Shown here one piece after another: positions 33,389-44,851 of a stretch of DNA of 64,000 bases (its first letter is position 1; every line of letters starts with the position of its first letter). This DNA is from Culex pipiens pallens (taxonomy: Eukaryota; Arthropoda; Insecta; Diptera; Culicidae). The stretch lies in NCBI RefSeq assembly GCF_016801865.2, contig NC_068937.1:30349828-30413827 (forward strand), given 5' to 3'. The notes beneath the pieces are model-generated. The model searched no databases. It had not been told where the DNA came from and was given only the letters and a program-made list of their open reading frames with translations. A program made the translations under genes and the position numbers.

Positions 33389-34443
33389 TACACTGAAAGA
33401 AAAATACACGTCACTTTTATGAGTTGTTCTGATTTTTAAGTTTATACGTCAAATTTGAAGGTGAGCCCACGATTTTTTTTCGTTCAATTTTTTTGTGAAA
33501 ATAGCCTAAGATGTTACATAAAGACTCACGAGAAATGCGGGATGGAGCAAATCTCCTAAAGAAACACAAAAACATTTTATTGAAACTGTTTTTTTTTTAA
33601 GTCAACATTTTGAAAAACCGAATACGGGAATCGATTCTCCATACAATTTTAAATAAAAGTCTCCATAATGACCACTGTTCTAAGCCCAATCCTTGTGAAG
33701 TTACAGCGGTTTTAAAAATAGAAATGCTGAAAAAATTTTTTTTATGGATTTCGACAATTTTTATATGACGGACTTGATTTTTCAGTCTCTTAAATATTTT
33801 TACCGGAAAGCTTGTCCAATTTCCCATAAGATTGTCTTGGACCCCTTTCCGAAATAACTCATTTTTTATGATTCAAGCTTATTTAATATCCAGGTTACTA
33901 CCATCCATTGAACTACACTGAAAAAAAAACTCTGTTTTCAGTTATGAGTAATGCAATTAGCTTATATCTGTGAGCCCATACTTCCAATTGAAATGTGGTC
34001 AAAAACAATTTTATGGGAAATTGGACGAGCTTTCCGGTAAAAATATTTACGAGACTGAAAAATCAAGTCCGTCATATAGAAATTGTCAAAAACCAACAAA
34101 AAAAAAAACAATTTTTTCAACATTTTTATTCATAAAACCGCTCTAACTTCACAAGGATTTGACTTAGGACAATGGTCATTATGGAGACTTTTATGTAAAA
34201 TTGTCCAGAGCAGTGATTCTCGTATTCGGTTTTTGAAAATTTTGACGTTTCAATAAATGATTTTTGTTTTTTTTTGGAGAGTTGCTCCATGCTACATTTC
34301 TCGTGAATCTTTTCGTAACATCTTAGGCTACTTTCACACTTCACACTTTTTGAACGAAAAAAAAATAATGGGCCCACCTTCAAATTTGACTTTAAAACAT
34401 AAAAATCTCATTAAAGTGACGTATTTTTTTTCCGTTCAGTGTA
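33389..34443. mobile_element. Foldback element with TACACTGAA ends
   Basis: The left end begins TACACTGAAAGAAAAATACA (33389) and the right end closes CCGTTCAGTGTA (34443). The arms pair along most of their length; for example, a block with CCATAATGACC near 33663 pairs with GGTCATTATGG near 34172, and CCGGAAAGCTTGTCCAATTT near 33802 with a GGACGAGCTTTCCGG block near 34023. The centre is at about 33915. The element is 1,055 bp, with no coding sequence of its own. Confidence 0.8.
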
Positions 34444-34807
34444 TTTTTTTCGGAAAGCCAGTCAAATTTCCTACAAGTTTGTCTTTGACCAGTTTTTGAT
34501 ACGATGCAACGATTTCGAGGTATAGAAATATTTAATTCCGAATTACAAAAATATTTAAAATACTTACGCCCTTTTCAATTGTCATATTCGAATGTCATAT
34601 TCGAGTGGCTCCATTTACACAAAAACGGCTTATATAAGCATTGGATAACATCTCTACAAAGTTTCATTGAATTGGAGAGGGTCTAACAAAAAGTACCTAA
34701 AAAATTCCTGTTTTGAGCTGGAATTGCTTATAATCAATAATCGGATGTTTGGCTTTTTGTTATAACATTTTGAACCATCCACAAATGACGTAACAATTAC
34801 ACAAACA
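34444..34807. other. AT-rich spacer before the SINE
   Basis: AT-rich sequence without a feature that I can support. A short duplication CATATTCGA occurs near 34582 and 34593. Confidence 0.4.
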
Positions 34808-34822
34808 TTGGTTGGTCCTACT

Positions 34823-35206
34823 GCCGGGACCGTGGTGTAGGGGTAAGCGTGATTGCCTTTCACCCAGTCGTCCTGGGTTCGATCCCAGACGGTCCCGGTG
34901 GCATTTTTCGAGACGAGATTTGTCTGATCACGCCTTCCGTCGGAAGGGAAGTAAATGTTGGTCCCGGACTAACCTAAAAAAGGTTAGGTCATTAGCTCAG
35001 TCCAGGTGTAGGAGTCGTCTCCCTGGGTCCCTGCCTCGGTGGAGTCGCTGGTAGGCAGTTGGACTAACAATCCAAAGGTCGTCAGTTCGAATCCCGGGGT
35101 GGATGGAAGCTAAGGTGTAAAAAGAGGTTTGCAATTGCCTCAACAATCAAGCCTTCGAACACCTAGTTTCGAGTAGGAATCTGTAGAGCGAATAATTTGA
35201 TTTTTT
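34823..35206 (+). mobile_element. Composite tRNA-derived SINE with 15-bp TSD
   Basis: The element is flanked by an exact 15-bp direct repeat, TTGGTTGGTCCTACT, at 34808-34822 and 35207-35221. Its head is tRNA-like: a GTGGTGTAGGGGTAAGCG A-box region and a GGGTTCGATCCC B-box, with a Glu-like anticodon loop (CTTTCAC). A second tRNA-like half follows at about 35043-35100, with GGTAGGCAGTTGG and the B-box-like AGTTCGAATCC. The body between includes the segment TGATCACGCCTTCCGTCGG. The 3' end is a T-rich run. This is the architecture of mosquito Feilai-like SINEs; the two-headed form suggests a dimer. Long target duplication implies LINE-driven insertion and the perfect duplication a recent one. Confidence 0.88.
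34826..34896 (+). other. tRNA-Glu-like head of the SINE (internal pol III promoter)
   Basis: The segment can form acceptor (GGGACCG with CGGTCCC), D, anticodon and T arms like a tRNA. The anticodon loop reads CTTTCAC, giving a TTC anticodon. It is part of the SINE and immediately joined to SINE body sequence, so I do not call it a working tRNA gene. Confidence 0.6.
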
Positions 35207-35221
35207 TTGGTTGGTCCTACT

Positions 35222-35357
35222 ATTAATCACATGCCACGCAATCAAATTTAAGGTAATTTTACAAAAGAACGTAATATTAGACGTTTTCATCCAATGTTAC
35301 GTCCTTTTGAAAAATTACTCAAGGATTACAATATTTCGAAGTTAAAAAAAACCTGTG
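35222..35357. other. Short spacer between SINE and hairpin element
   Basis: Contains an imperfect inverted pair around ACGTAATATTAGACG and a CCAATGTTACGTCC segment (35268-35304). Otherwise nothing. Confidence 0.3.
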
Positions 35358-37061
35358 GTCCGATTTCGACCATTTTTATTTTTTGTATTTTTTTATTTGG
35401 CTCAAACTTTGTGGGGGTCTTCTCTATGACCAAAGAAGCTATTTTGTGTCATTCGTTCACCCATACTAGCCTCCATACAATTTCGGCAGCTGTCCATAAA
35501 AAAATGGTACGTAAATATTTAAACAGCTCTAACTTTTGAGTGAATTTTCTGATCAATTTGGTGTCTTCGGCAAAGTTGTAGACATTGTTGAGGACTGTTG
35601 AGAAAAAATAGGTACACGGAAAAAAAATCAGATTTTTTAATTAACTTTTTTTTACAAACACACAATTTCATAAAATATATATTTTTTGATTTTCGAAATT
35701 TTTTTATATGTTTTAGGGGACAAAAACTCGCAACTTTTGAGCCATAGAGAAACTTGGTCAAAAAATCTGCCGCCGAGTTATGAATTTTTGAAAAAATAGT
35801 GATTTTTGGAAAAAAAAAATTAAATTTCATGCAAAAACAAATTGGAAGTATTTTTTTAATGTAAAATTGAATTTCCAATCGAAAAGTACTTTACACATTT
35901 TTTAATTAACGGCTCCATTTTCAAGATATATCCACCGAAAGTTTGATTTTAGCGAAATATTTGCAGTTTTTCGATTTTTAAAAATAGTGACCATGAGTGA
36001 CCATTTCTAAAAATATTTTTTTTAAGTTTAGAAAATTTGCTGTTTATGGTCCAATTTTCAATGTTAAAACATGGAACATAGTAAACATATTTTGTAAAAT
36101 TTTAAATCAAGACTAATATTTTAAAAGGGCCAAACATTGAATATTACGCACATTTAAAATGCTACTTTTGATTTATTTAATTTTTCAAAATATTTTTTTT
36201 CGAAAAGATCGGAACGAATGTTTCATGTTTTAACATTGAAAATCGGACCATTAGTTGCGGAGATATCGACATTATAAAATGGTGGGTTGTTTGGGTAAGA
36301 CTTAGAAAACTTCAATTTTCTCGTTTTTTTTTCTTTAAGCCGCTGTATCTCAGCAACCAGAGGTCCAATCTTTAATGTTCCTTTGACAATTTTATAGCAA
36401 ATTTTCTAAACTTAAAAAAATATTTTTAGAAATGGTCACTCATGGTCACTAATTTTAAAAAACGAAAAACTGCAAATATTTCGCTAAAATCAAACTTTCG
36501 GTGGATATATCTTGAAAACAGAGCCCTTTATCAAAAAATTTGTAGAGTACTTTTCGATTGGAAATTCAACTTTACATTAGAAAATTACGTTTTTGCATAA
36601 AATTTCTATTTTTTTTTCCAAAAATCACTATTTTTTCAAAAATTTATAACTTGGCGACAGATTTTTTGACCATACTTCTCTATGGCTCCAAAGTTGCGGG
36701 TTGTTGTCCTTTAAAACATATCAAAAAATCTCGAAAATAAAAAAACGTATTTTGGGAAACTGAGTTTTTGAAAAAAAAAGTTGATTAAAAAATCTGCCAT
36801 TTTTTTCCGTGTACCCATTTTTTCTCAATAGTCCTCAACAATACCTACATCTTTGCCGAAGACACCAAATTGATCAGAAAATTCACTCAAAAGTTCAGCT
36901 GTTTGAATATGTACGTACCATTTTTGTATGGACAGCAGCCAAAATTGTATGGAGACTTGTATGGGTGAACGAATGACACAAAATAGCTTCTTTGGTCATA
37001 GGGAAGACCCCCACAAAGTTTGAGCCAAATAAAAAATTCCGGTTTTGGTAGAGAATTGCTC
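35358..37061. mobile_element. Hairpin-family element, long copy
   Basis: The right end, GAGAATTGCTC, at 37051-37061 and the arms are those of the family at 5755-7083. The left arm begins near 35358 and has lost the outermost few bases. The centre, with a CAAGACTAATATTTTAAAAG block and its inverse, is near 36140. Arms pair over about 800 bp with many small differences. It is about 1.7 kb, longer than the 5755 copy, because it has both inner foldbacks. No transposase. Confidence 0.75.
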
Positions 37062-38100
37062 TGATGTAGAATAGCATCTTTGAACTCGGAAAAAGTTAAA
37101 TGTTACCCAAGTTAGCGTTTCCACCAATAGCTATTTACATCAAAATGAATTATAATGTAAACCATAATTGAAAGAAACTTCAAATTTACATTAGGTTACA
37201 AGCAATACAAAATTGTGAATTGATTTTCTACTAATAAGATTATTTTTAGTGAATTGAATTGTTGCAGTTTTAAAAAAATAATTAAAAAATAATATTTTGG
37301 GCCTTTTCAATTCTGAGTTAAGTTAAGTTAAGCGTTAGTGTTAATATTTTTGAAGCAAATTCGAGGGAATTTTCCGAAATAATATTTTCAAACAAGGTGA
37401 AAACTGCGTATTTTTCATTCAAAAAATTACTTTACATCATTAAGAAATACTTAAAAAAAATATTCTAAAATTTGGCAACACTGCTCAGTGGATCGCAAAA
37501 TTTACCCAAAGACGTAATTTGTTTTTCGCATATATAATTCCTCGTCATTTTTTGCTCTTGTTTTATGTTTTTCTTTTTGCATTTTTAGTATTTACAGTAC
37601 TGGTCAAACGTATGTGACATTGCACGATTGCTCAAACCTAACTCAAAATTCAAATTGCTGGTGTACAGAATGTCTACTTTCAGATGCTGAAAAACTTAGC
37701 TTCCTGTTATCGTTTCAAAGTTATTGACATTTTCGTACGATTTTGACCGACACTCACTTATTTGACGATATCTTTAAAAATATTAATCGGATCAACTTCA
37801 TTTTTTGAGCACTTACTCCAAATTTGAGCTCATTCTGATCACGGGAACTAATAGACAGATGTTAAAATTGTGCAATTTCCAAATTCTCTACACTCGTTGG
37901 TGTGTTGATAAACTGAGATATCGTGTATTTTGAATGATAGAACATTCAAAACTTATATCTTAATTTCGTCAACGCAAGAATGGTCTCAAAAAAGCTTCAG
38001 GTGTCATGATTTAGAGTTTGTTCTACGTTCGGGAAATTTAATCCCTCCAAGCTGCAACATTTTCAGAAAAGACCACAAAATAATACCTAATTTGCAGTAT
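37062..38100. other. AT-rich sequence with dispersed-repeat fragment
   Basis: 37595-37870 starts TACAGTACTGGTCAAACG, a type of sequence I associate with a dispersed mosquito repeat. It shares a 21-nt identical stretch (37818-37838) with 3873-3893. The rest is AT-rich with no feature. Confidence 0.4.
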
Positions 38101-38400
38101 TCCTCAATACGACCATCAGCGCAATCCGCTCACTTCGCATTGTCCCCGGAATGACTGCACCAGCTCGCTAAAAGTGAAACACATTTTAACCAATGTACCA
38201 AACTGCTTCAAGCGCGATTCGGTGTCAAACAACGCGACCCAGCAAAGTGTGTTCGAGTGTAGTCTAATTTGGTCGTAAAACACCTGCCGAACAATCAGTG
38301 CTCCTCCGCGCGCCTCGCCTTGTTTGAGCCTTGATTTTTGGAAACACTCATTTGCACGGTATGCTACCTTTATTTTAAAAGACACTGTGACAAATCTTGT
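38101..38400 (-). other. GC-richer island with an open frame, unidentified
   Basis: On the minus strand an open segment of 89 codons (38385-38116) lies in GC-richer sequence. Its codons look somewhat gene-like, but no domain, signal peptide or membrane segment is recognisable, and I find no clear splice sites. It could be an exon, a conserved non-coding element or chance. Confidence 0.18.
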
Positions 38401-38529
38401 TTTTTTTTATTTAGAAAATGTTTCAAAAAAATCTAAATAATTGAAATTTGAATTATTTTATAACTTGAAAAACCAACATTTTATCCTGTAAAACTAAAAC
38501 TCAAATTTATCCCAGTGTCCTTTTTCCAG

Positions 38530-38622
38530 CTGGGAACGCCGAATCACCTGACCCAGCTCATCAATTTAATAACGGCATTAGTGAACGCGCCACGTGCCAC
38601 CTTTTGCAGAATTTCGAGTTGG
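38530..38622 (+). other. Candidate exon, unidentified
   Basis: A pyrimidine-rich tract ends in TTTTTCCAG (38521-38529), a good acceptor, and GTGAGT begins at 38623, a consensus donor. The 93 bp between form 31 open codons in phase 0, with a hydrophobic, Leu/Ile/Thr-rich translation (beginning LGTPNHLTQLINLI). I do not recognise the protein. The minus strand is open over part of the same stretch too, which weakens the case. Confidence 0.28.
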
Positions 38623-39001
38623 GTGAGTTGGTTGGTAATTTGGACCGTGCATGTGTGTGTACGTGCTGCATGTTTTGCGTCCCAGAGGGTTAAACTGTGC
38701 TGGGTAGTCGAGGATTGTCGCGGCCGCCACCACCAGGACAAATTGCTTCACGCGTTCGAGGTTGCGTAAAAATAAATTGCATCAAATGGCTTTTTCCTCC
38801 ATTTTTTTTTTCCTAGGTGGTTGACACCCTGCTTTTTCCCCATTTGCCACTTTACAGCCTATCCAGCCTTTTTGGAGTGGGGTTTTTACGCATTTGAGTA
38901 GGACGGGGAGTGTGAATTTCAAGTCCCATTATCGGCAATAGGTGTACATAATACTGCAAATAACACTAAAACGATTGAGATCGAACGATAGTTGCACACG
39001 T

Positions 39002-40324
39002 CACGGCGTGTTTTCTAGAACAAACTTTTCAGGAAAAAATAGTCATCGCTACTTTCAAATGTGTCTTATAGGAAATTTTCTCAGCTTTCCAATGCTTCTA
39101 AGAGCGAAATGTTTCATCGGGAAATTTCTGAGATATCTCTATTTTAAGTTTTTTGGTTTAAATTCCTTTATTATTTATTGGAAATTTTGTACTACCAGTT
39201 CAGAAAACTTATCAAATGATGTGTTTCCAGTGTCATTTACTCATCAAAATGTGCAAAATAAGGTAAGAAACAACTTTGTAGAACGAACGCAAACATTAAC
39301 CAGGAACATAAATACAAATATGATTTAAAATCGAAAATGTACTACATATTACTGTTGCAAGCTTCAAAAGTCATATTTTCATGAGTATAAAATAAAGATA
39401 AAATTTTACAAAATATTTCCTGTTGAAAATGCACTTAAAAGTAGCAATAAAACTCGAGTCTTCCAATTCAGAATGCTGAAAACACTGTCACAAACTTGTT
39501 TTTTTTAATATTATGTTTACAAAAAGAATCAAACAAAAACCTTTTCGAAACTATTAGAACAAAAATCAAGAAATATTTATTTTTTTAGAGATGAGATTTA
39601 AGATGAGAGTCTAATAAACTTCTAAAATATTAGTAATTCCTTAATCATTTGATACAAAAAACTAAAACAATCATTTCATACTAATGAAAAGTATTTCTCC
39701 TAAAGCCTGCAACAGTAGTTTGCAGTTAAATTTCGAGTATTAAACATGTTTTGTATCTATGCAACTGGTTAATGTTTGATTAAGGAAATATGATATTTAT
39801 TCATAAAAATCTTGTAATACCCTATCAATCTCAAACCTGTAAAAAATTCGGTTGTAGCAGCTAATTCCAAGCTGAATCAGAGCAGACCGGTGTTATTTGT
39901 ACACAACAATTATGTAATAATCTATTTGTTCTTGTAAAAATGATATTTTAATGCGGTTTTATGATTTTAATTTCTGAATAAATCCCATATATTAAAAAAT
40001 CGGTTAAAACTTCATTTTCAAAATGTTTAGCGATTTACAACCTTCTACAAAGTTGTTTATTGTCTTATCTTTGCACATTTTGATGAGTAAATGACACATG
40101 AAACACATTATTTGACAAGTTTCCTGGACTGTTATTTAAAAGTTTCCAATGAATGATTAGGGATTTTAAAACAAATTAATTAAAATTGAGATATCTCAGA
40201 AATTTCCCGATGAAACATTTCGCTCTTAGAAGCATTGGAAAGCTGAGAAAATTTCCTATAAGACACTTTTGAAAGTAGCGATGACTATTTTTTCTCCTTA
40301 AGGTTGCCCAGAAAACACGCCGTG
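39002..40324. mobile_element. Foldback element with CACGGCGTGTTTTCT ends, TSD ACGT
   Basis: A 1,323-bp element whose ends are CACGGCGTGTTTTCTAGAAC on the left and GAAAACACGCCGTG on the right. Arms of roughly 600 bp pair across nearly the whole length; the block with CTTTCCAATGCTTCTAAGAG at about 39086 recurs in reverse near 40231. It is flanked by ACGT at 38998-39001 and 40325-40328, a 4-bp palindromic duplication. The insertion site was itself a 10-bp palindrome, CACACGTGTG. A second copy lies at 51965-53210. Frames in the arms are mirror images of each other and not genes. Confidence 0.85.
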
Positions 40325-40328
40325 ACGT

Positions 40329-40502
40329 GTGACATTTAGGGGGTTGACTATTGAATTTGTTGTACGATCAAAGGGTTATTAGTTAGTCATTTATGTTACA
40401 GAACATTCAAAAATATTTTTTCTTTTCTTCTGATATTAGTTTCATTCTGTTTGTGTTTTTAATTATTTACTTCTTTTCTTAAAAAACTGTTCTCCTATTT
40501 TT
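40329..40502. other. AT-rich spacer
   Basis: T-rich sequence leading into the pyrimidine microsatellite; nothing else seen. Confidence 0.3.
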
Positions 40503-40680
40503 TTGTTCTCTTTTTCTTCTACTTTTTTCTGTTCTTCTGTTCTTCTGTTCTTCTGTTCTTCTGTTCTTCTGTTCTTCTGTTCTTCTGTTCTTCTGTTTTT
40601 CTTTTTTTTCTGTTCTTCTGTTCTTCTGTTTTTTCCATTTTTTATTCAATTCTGTTTTTTTATTTTTTCGTATATTTTTT
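40503..40680. repeat. TTCTTCTG octamer microsatellite
   Basis: About eight to nine tandem copies of TTCTTCTG at 40529-40597, then T-runs and two or three more copies to about 40632. The plus strand is pyrimidine-rich and stays open in one frame for 60 codons, which is a by-product of the repeat. Confidence 0.9.
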
Positions 40681-41279
40681 TTTAATTTCTTGGAAGGTTA
40701 TTGAATCTCCACAGGAAATCAATTATTCACAATCAGCCTTCGAAACCCTCCCTTGAAGACGTTTGAACAACGAGATCGAGATTCACTTTCAATCATCCGA
40801 TGCTCCGATCCGGAACACGCCTGTCCTGTTCCGGGGGAAAACATCTCTAGCTGAGTTTCCGAAACCTGACAATCATGCTGCCATCACTTGTCGGCATCAC
40901 GGCTGGATGGACGGCAGCTGGATTGGAAAACGGGAGATGTATCACTAACTCTGCCCGGGATTTCTTGTTCGAGGAAAACAACTGTTCATTTTTATGGTGG
41001 AAAACTGGTTTTTGGGTGGTATTTTCTGAATAAACAGCAACCATTGTTTTACTTTATATTATATGGTTATTTATATTTCGTCATCAATACTAAACAATTC
41101 CAGAGAAAGAATTGTTTATTATTGAATTTGTTACTATTTTTCAAGAACAAACCCCAAAATTTCAAATTTTACAGCACTTTGAATAGTTTAAAGCAATTTT
41201 TAATACTATTGTACAGTTTTGAATATTATTGCAGAATTTAAATAAAATCGTACGCCTTTTCATGATTTTCAAATGTGTG
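40681..41279. other. Unassigned, GC-richer to 41000 then AT-rich
   Basis: 40690-40960 is GC-richer, with a 61-codon and a 65-codon frame on opposite strands. No domain or splice site is convincing. Confidence 0.3.
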
Positions 41280-41705
41280 TTTTTTTTTTGTATAGTATTT
41301 AAGTTTTGAATAGGTTTCAAAAGTTATGGATAGTTTCGAATGGTTGTGACTAGTTTTGAATGAGTTTCAATAGTTCTGAATAGTTTTGAACAATTAATTT
41401 TTAGCAATTAATTTTGAATTCATTATTTCACTCTTGAAAGGTTGGTTGTAAGGTTTTGAACAGCATTCAAGTGTTTGAAAAAATAAACTGATACTACTTT
41501 GAATAGTTTGGAAAAGCTTCAAATAATTTTGGATAGTTTTGAACAGTTTTGAACGTTTTAAGTAGTTCTGAATAGTTTCGAATGGTTTTGAAAGGTTTTC
41601 AATAGTATTAAATTTTTTTTATAATTTTAATTAATTTTGAACAATTTTGGTTTCATCATTCTCGATAGTTTTGAACAGTTGAATATTTTGCATAGTTTTG
41701 ACTAT
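41280..41705. repeat. Degenerate TTTTGAATAG minisatellite, left part
   Basis: Loose tandem repetition of strings such as AGTTTTGAATAGTTTTGAAC, with units of about 10 bases (or 20-30) and many changes. It continues at 44852-46460 after a large inserted element, so the array was one block before the insertion. No coding potential. Confidence 0.75.
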
Positions 41706-44700
41706 GGGTGTGAACGATAAAATAATCGAGGTTCGATAACGACAGCTCTCGACAGTTATTTCGTTATCATTATCGTTATTCCGATAAATCTATCGGTGAT
41801 AACGGACGATACTTATGTTTAATATATTTCTAAAATTTACTGAATCCAACCAAATTATTTGAAATTTTCAAGCTTCCGTTTAGAAAATATTTTTTTTGAT
41901 AATATGATAAGTTTCAAAGTAAAAATACTTTAAAAATCACAAAATACCGTATTTTCTCGAAAATATTCAAATTTTTATCATTCGCAATATGGGTTTAAAA
42001 GTTGTTATATGTAATAGCAAACTTTTCACAAAATACCGTATTTTCTCAAAAATACTAAAAAAATATATAATTCGCAATATGGATAGATATCAAGCGATTT
42101 GAAATTTCGCAGGCATTTTAATTTTTTAGAGTTTTTTTTTAAATGAAATACCTAAAATTAAAAAAGAAACCTTATTTCCTTGAAAATACTAATTTTTATT
42201 ATAATTCGCAATCTGGCTATCAAACAGTTTGAAATTTTGCATGCATCTTCACTGTTATGAAGATTTTCGAATGACATACTAAAATTTTCACAAAAAAACC
42301 GTATTATCTCAAAAATACTCAAATTTCTATAATTCGCAATATAGGTGTCAAACAACTCGAAATTTTGCATGCATTTTCACTGTTTAAGAGATTTTTGAAT
42401 GAAATACTCAAATTTTCACAAAATACCGTATTTTGTCGAAAGTACTCTAATTTCTATAATTCGCAAAATGGGTGTCAAACGATTCGACATTTTATCTGCA
42501 TTTTCTCTGTTTTAGAGTTTTTTTTTTTTTTTGAAGGAAATACTCAAAAAACTCTTAAACTGTGAAAATCCAAGCAACATTTCAAATCGTATGCGAATTA
42601 TAGAAATTTGAGTATTTTCGATAAGTTACGGTATTTTGTGAAAATTTTAGTATTTCATTCAGAAAAATCTACAACAGTAAAAAGGAGAATGGGCAAATTT
42701 GGTCCAAGAATGTACACGAACGGGACCAACTTTTTTCGAAAGATCTCGGCGAGACATGAAAAAAAGTCTTCTGGACCAACTCTCTAAACCCCGGGGTTCA
42801 AAAGTTACATGCTGTTGAAGTTTGAGCATTTTTGGTTAAAATGTACAAAAAATCGATTTTTTGCTATTTCTAAAATTATTTATAAAATCTTTGTTTCATT
42901 ATGGATTTCGATTTTCTTGTCTTCATTCGACGCGTATCAGCAAAAACTATGAGTTCTGATATGTCTTAGCATGATTGAAACATGATTTCTCTTGTTTTTA
43001 TCCGTTTGAACCATTTGTGCAAGAGGCATCCCATAGAAACAAGTCGAAACTTCAAGGTTTTGAAACCGGATCCGACCCAGACTGCTTCAGTGAGTATGGA
43101 AGGCTTCAGTGCAATGTTGTAACAACTTATTGGGATGGTCTGAGTCATCCGAGAACTCCTTGGAGTTAAGACCGGTGAGTCTACCGCCGTAACAAGCAAG
43201 ATGTCGGCGGTTTTTGACCACGGATCATACCCGCATGGCTTCAATGAGTATGGTAGACTACTATGCTGATTTGTTGGAGTGTCCTGGGTTCTCCTAAGAC
43301 TCCCTGGAGTTAAGATCTGTGGGTCTACTACCGTAACAAGCAAAATGTCGACCGGTTTTGACAACGGAACATACCCGCATAGCTTCAGTGAGTGTGGTAG
43401 ACTACTTTGCTAATGTGTTAGGATGTCCTGGGTCATCCATGGACTTCCTGGAGTTATGATCTGTAGGTCTACGGCTGTTACAAGGACTCCCTGGAATGGT
43501 CCAGAACATCCCAATATAACAGCAATACAGTCTGCCATACTCACTGAATCTTTGCGGTTATGATGCGCGGTTAAAAATCATCAACCTTTTTCTTGTTACA
43601 GTGACCCAAATATCTAAACTCCAGGGAGTCCTAGGATGACCAAAGACATCCCAAGAAATTAACAAAGCAGTCTACCAAACTGTCTGAAGCTATGCGTGTA
43701 TGTTCCGGGGTCAAAAACCGACGACCTCTTGCTTGTTACGGCTGTAGCTCCACAGATCATAACTCCAGGGAGTCCTTGGATGACCCAAGACATCCTAACA
43801 CATTAGCAAAGTAGTCTACCGCACTCACTGAAGCTATGCGGGTATGTTCCGTTGTCAAAACCGGTCGACATTTGGATTGTTACGGTAGTAGACCCACAGA
43901 TCTTAACTCCAGGGAGTCCTAGGAGAACCCAGGACACTCCAACACATCAGCATAGTAGTCTACCATACTCACTGAAGCCATGCGGGTTTGATCCGTGGTC
44001 AAAAACCGCCGACATCTTGCTTGTTACGGCGGTAGACTCACCGGTCTTAACTTCATGGAATTCTCGGAGGACTCATACCATCCCAATGAGTTGTTACAAC
44101 ATTGCACTGAAGCCTTCCATACTCACTGAAGCAGTCTGGGTCGGATCTGGTTTCAAAACCTTGAAGTTCCGACTTGTTTCTATGTGATGCCTCTTGCACA
44201 AAGGGTTCAAACGCATAAAAACAAGAGAAATCATGTTTCAATCATGCTAAGACATATCAGAACTAATAGTTTTTGCTGATACGCGTCGAATGAAGTCAAG
44301 AAAATCGAAATCCATAATGAAACAGAGATTTTATAAATGATTTTAGAAATAGCAAAAAATCGTTTTTTTGTACATTTTAACCAAAAATGATGAAAAATGA
44401 AACTTCAACAGCATGTAACTTTTGAACCCCGGGGTTTAGAGAGTTGGTCCAGAAGACTTTTTTTCATGTCTCGGCGAGATCTTTCGAACAAAGTTGGTCC
44501 CGTTCGTGTACATCCTTGGACCAGCTCCCATACAAATTTGCCCATTCTCCTTTGCTTCGTTGATACCCATATTGCAAATTATGAAAATTTGAGTACTTAA
44601 AAAAATACGGTATTTTGTATTTTATTGTATTTATGCATTGAAACTTACTACATTACCAAAAAAATCATTATAAGCAAATGGATTGAAAATTTAACATGAT

Positions 44701-44851
44701 ATTGATGGATTAAGCCAATTTAAGAAAGATTTTAAAAATGAGTCATCGTCCGTTATCGGATAGAATTATCGGAATTACGATAACTATAACCATTATCGTT
44801 ATCGTTAGATGATAAAATTATCGACGATAATTCAATCGATTAACGACCTTG
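41706..44851. mobile_element. GTGAACGATAAAAT inverted-repeat element, holding a hairpin element
   Basis: The left end GGTGTGAACGATAAAATAAT and the right end TTCAATCGATTAACGACC are imperfect inverted copies, each followed inward by GATAACGATA-type repeats. The left arm (to 42680) then contains five diverged units of about 110-140 bp, each with a CACAAAATACCGTATTTT block and an AATTCGCAATATGGGTATCA-like block. The right arm (44554-44851) has one such unit in reverse, with TTGATACCCATATTGC at 44570. Between them lies the separate hairpin at 42681-44553. The element interrupts the TTTTGAA minisatellite. A one-armed copy is at 16541-16858. Confidence 0.7.
42681..44553. mobile_element. 1.87-kb near-perfect hairpin with 144-bp subrepeats
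   Basis: The ends AAAGGAGAATGGGCAAATTT and AAATTTGCCCATTCTCCTTT are perfect inverse copies apart from a short offset (CATA) on the right. The two arms of over 900 bp match closely and meet near 43607. Each arm holds about four tandem subrepeats with a 144-bp period, marked by the CTGGAGTT string at steps of 144 (43157, 43301, 43445 on the left; 43621, 43765, 43909, 44053 on the right). Because 144 is 48 codons, similar open frames of 111-132 codons appear in both arms on opposite strands; I regard them as by-products. If transcribed, the RNA would be a long double-stranded hairpin. Confidence 0.85.

Noticed and set aside
34826..34896. A functional tRNA-Glu gene
   Set aside because: The cloverleaf is good, but the sequence is joined to SINE body and a second tRNA-like half and lies between exact target duplications, so it is the head of a SINE.
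42966..44187. Similar open frames of 132 and 111 codons in opposite arms of the giant hairpin
   Set aside because: They are the same repeat read from the two arms; the 144-bp period keeps the frame open. No known protein family.
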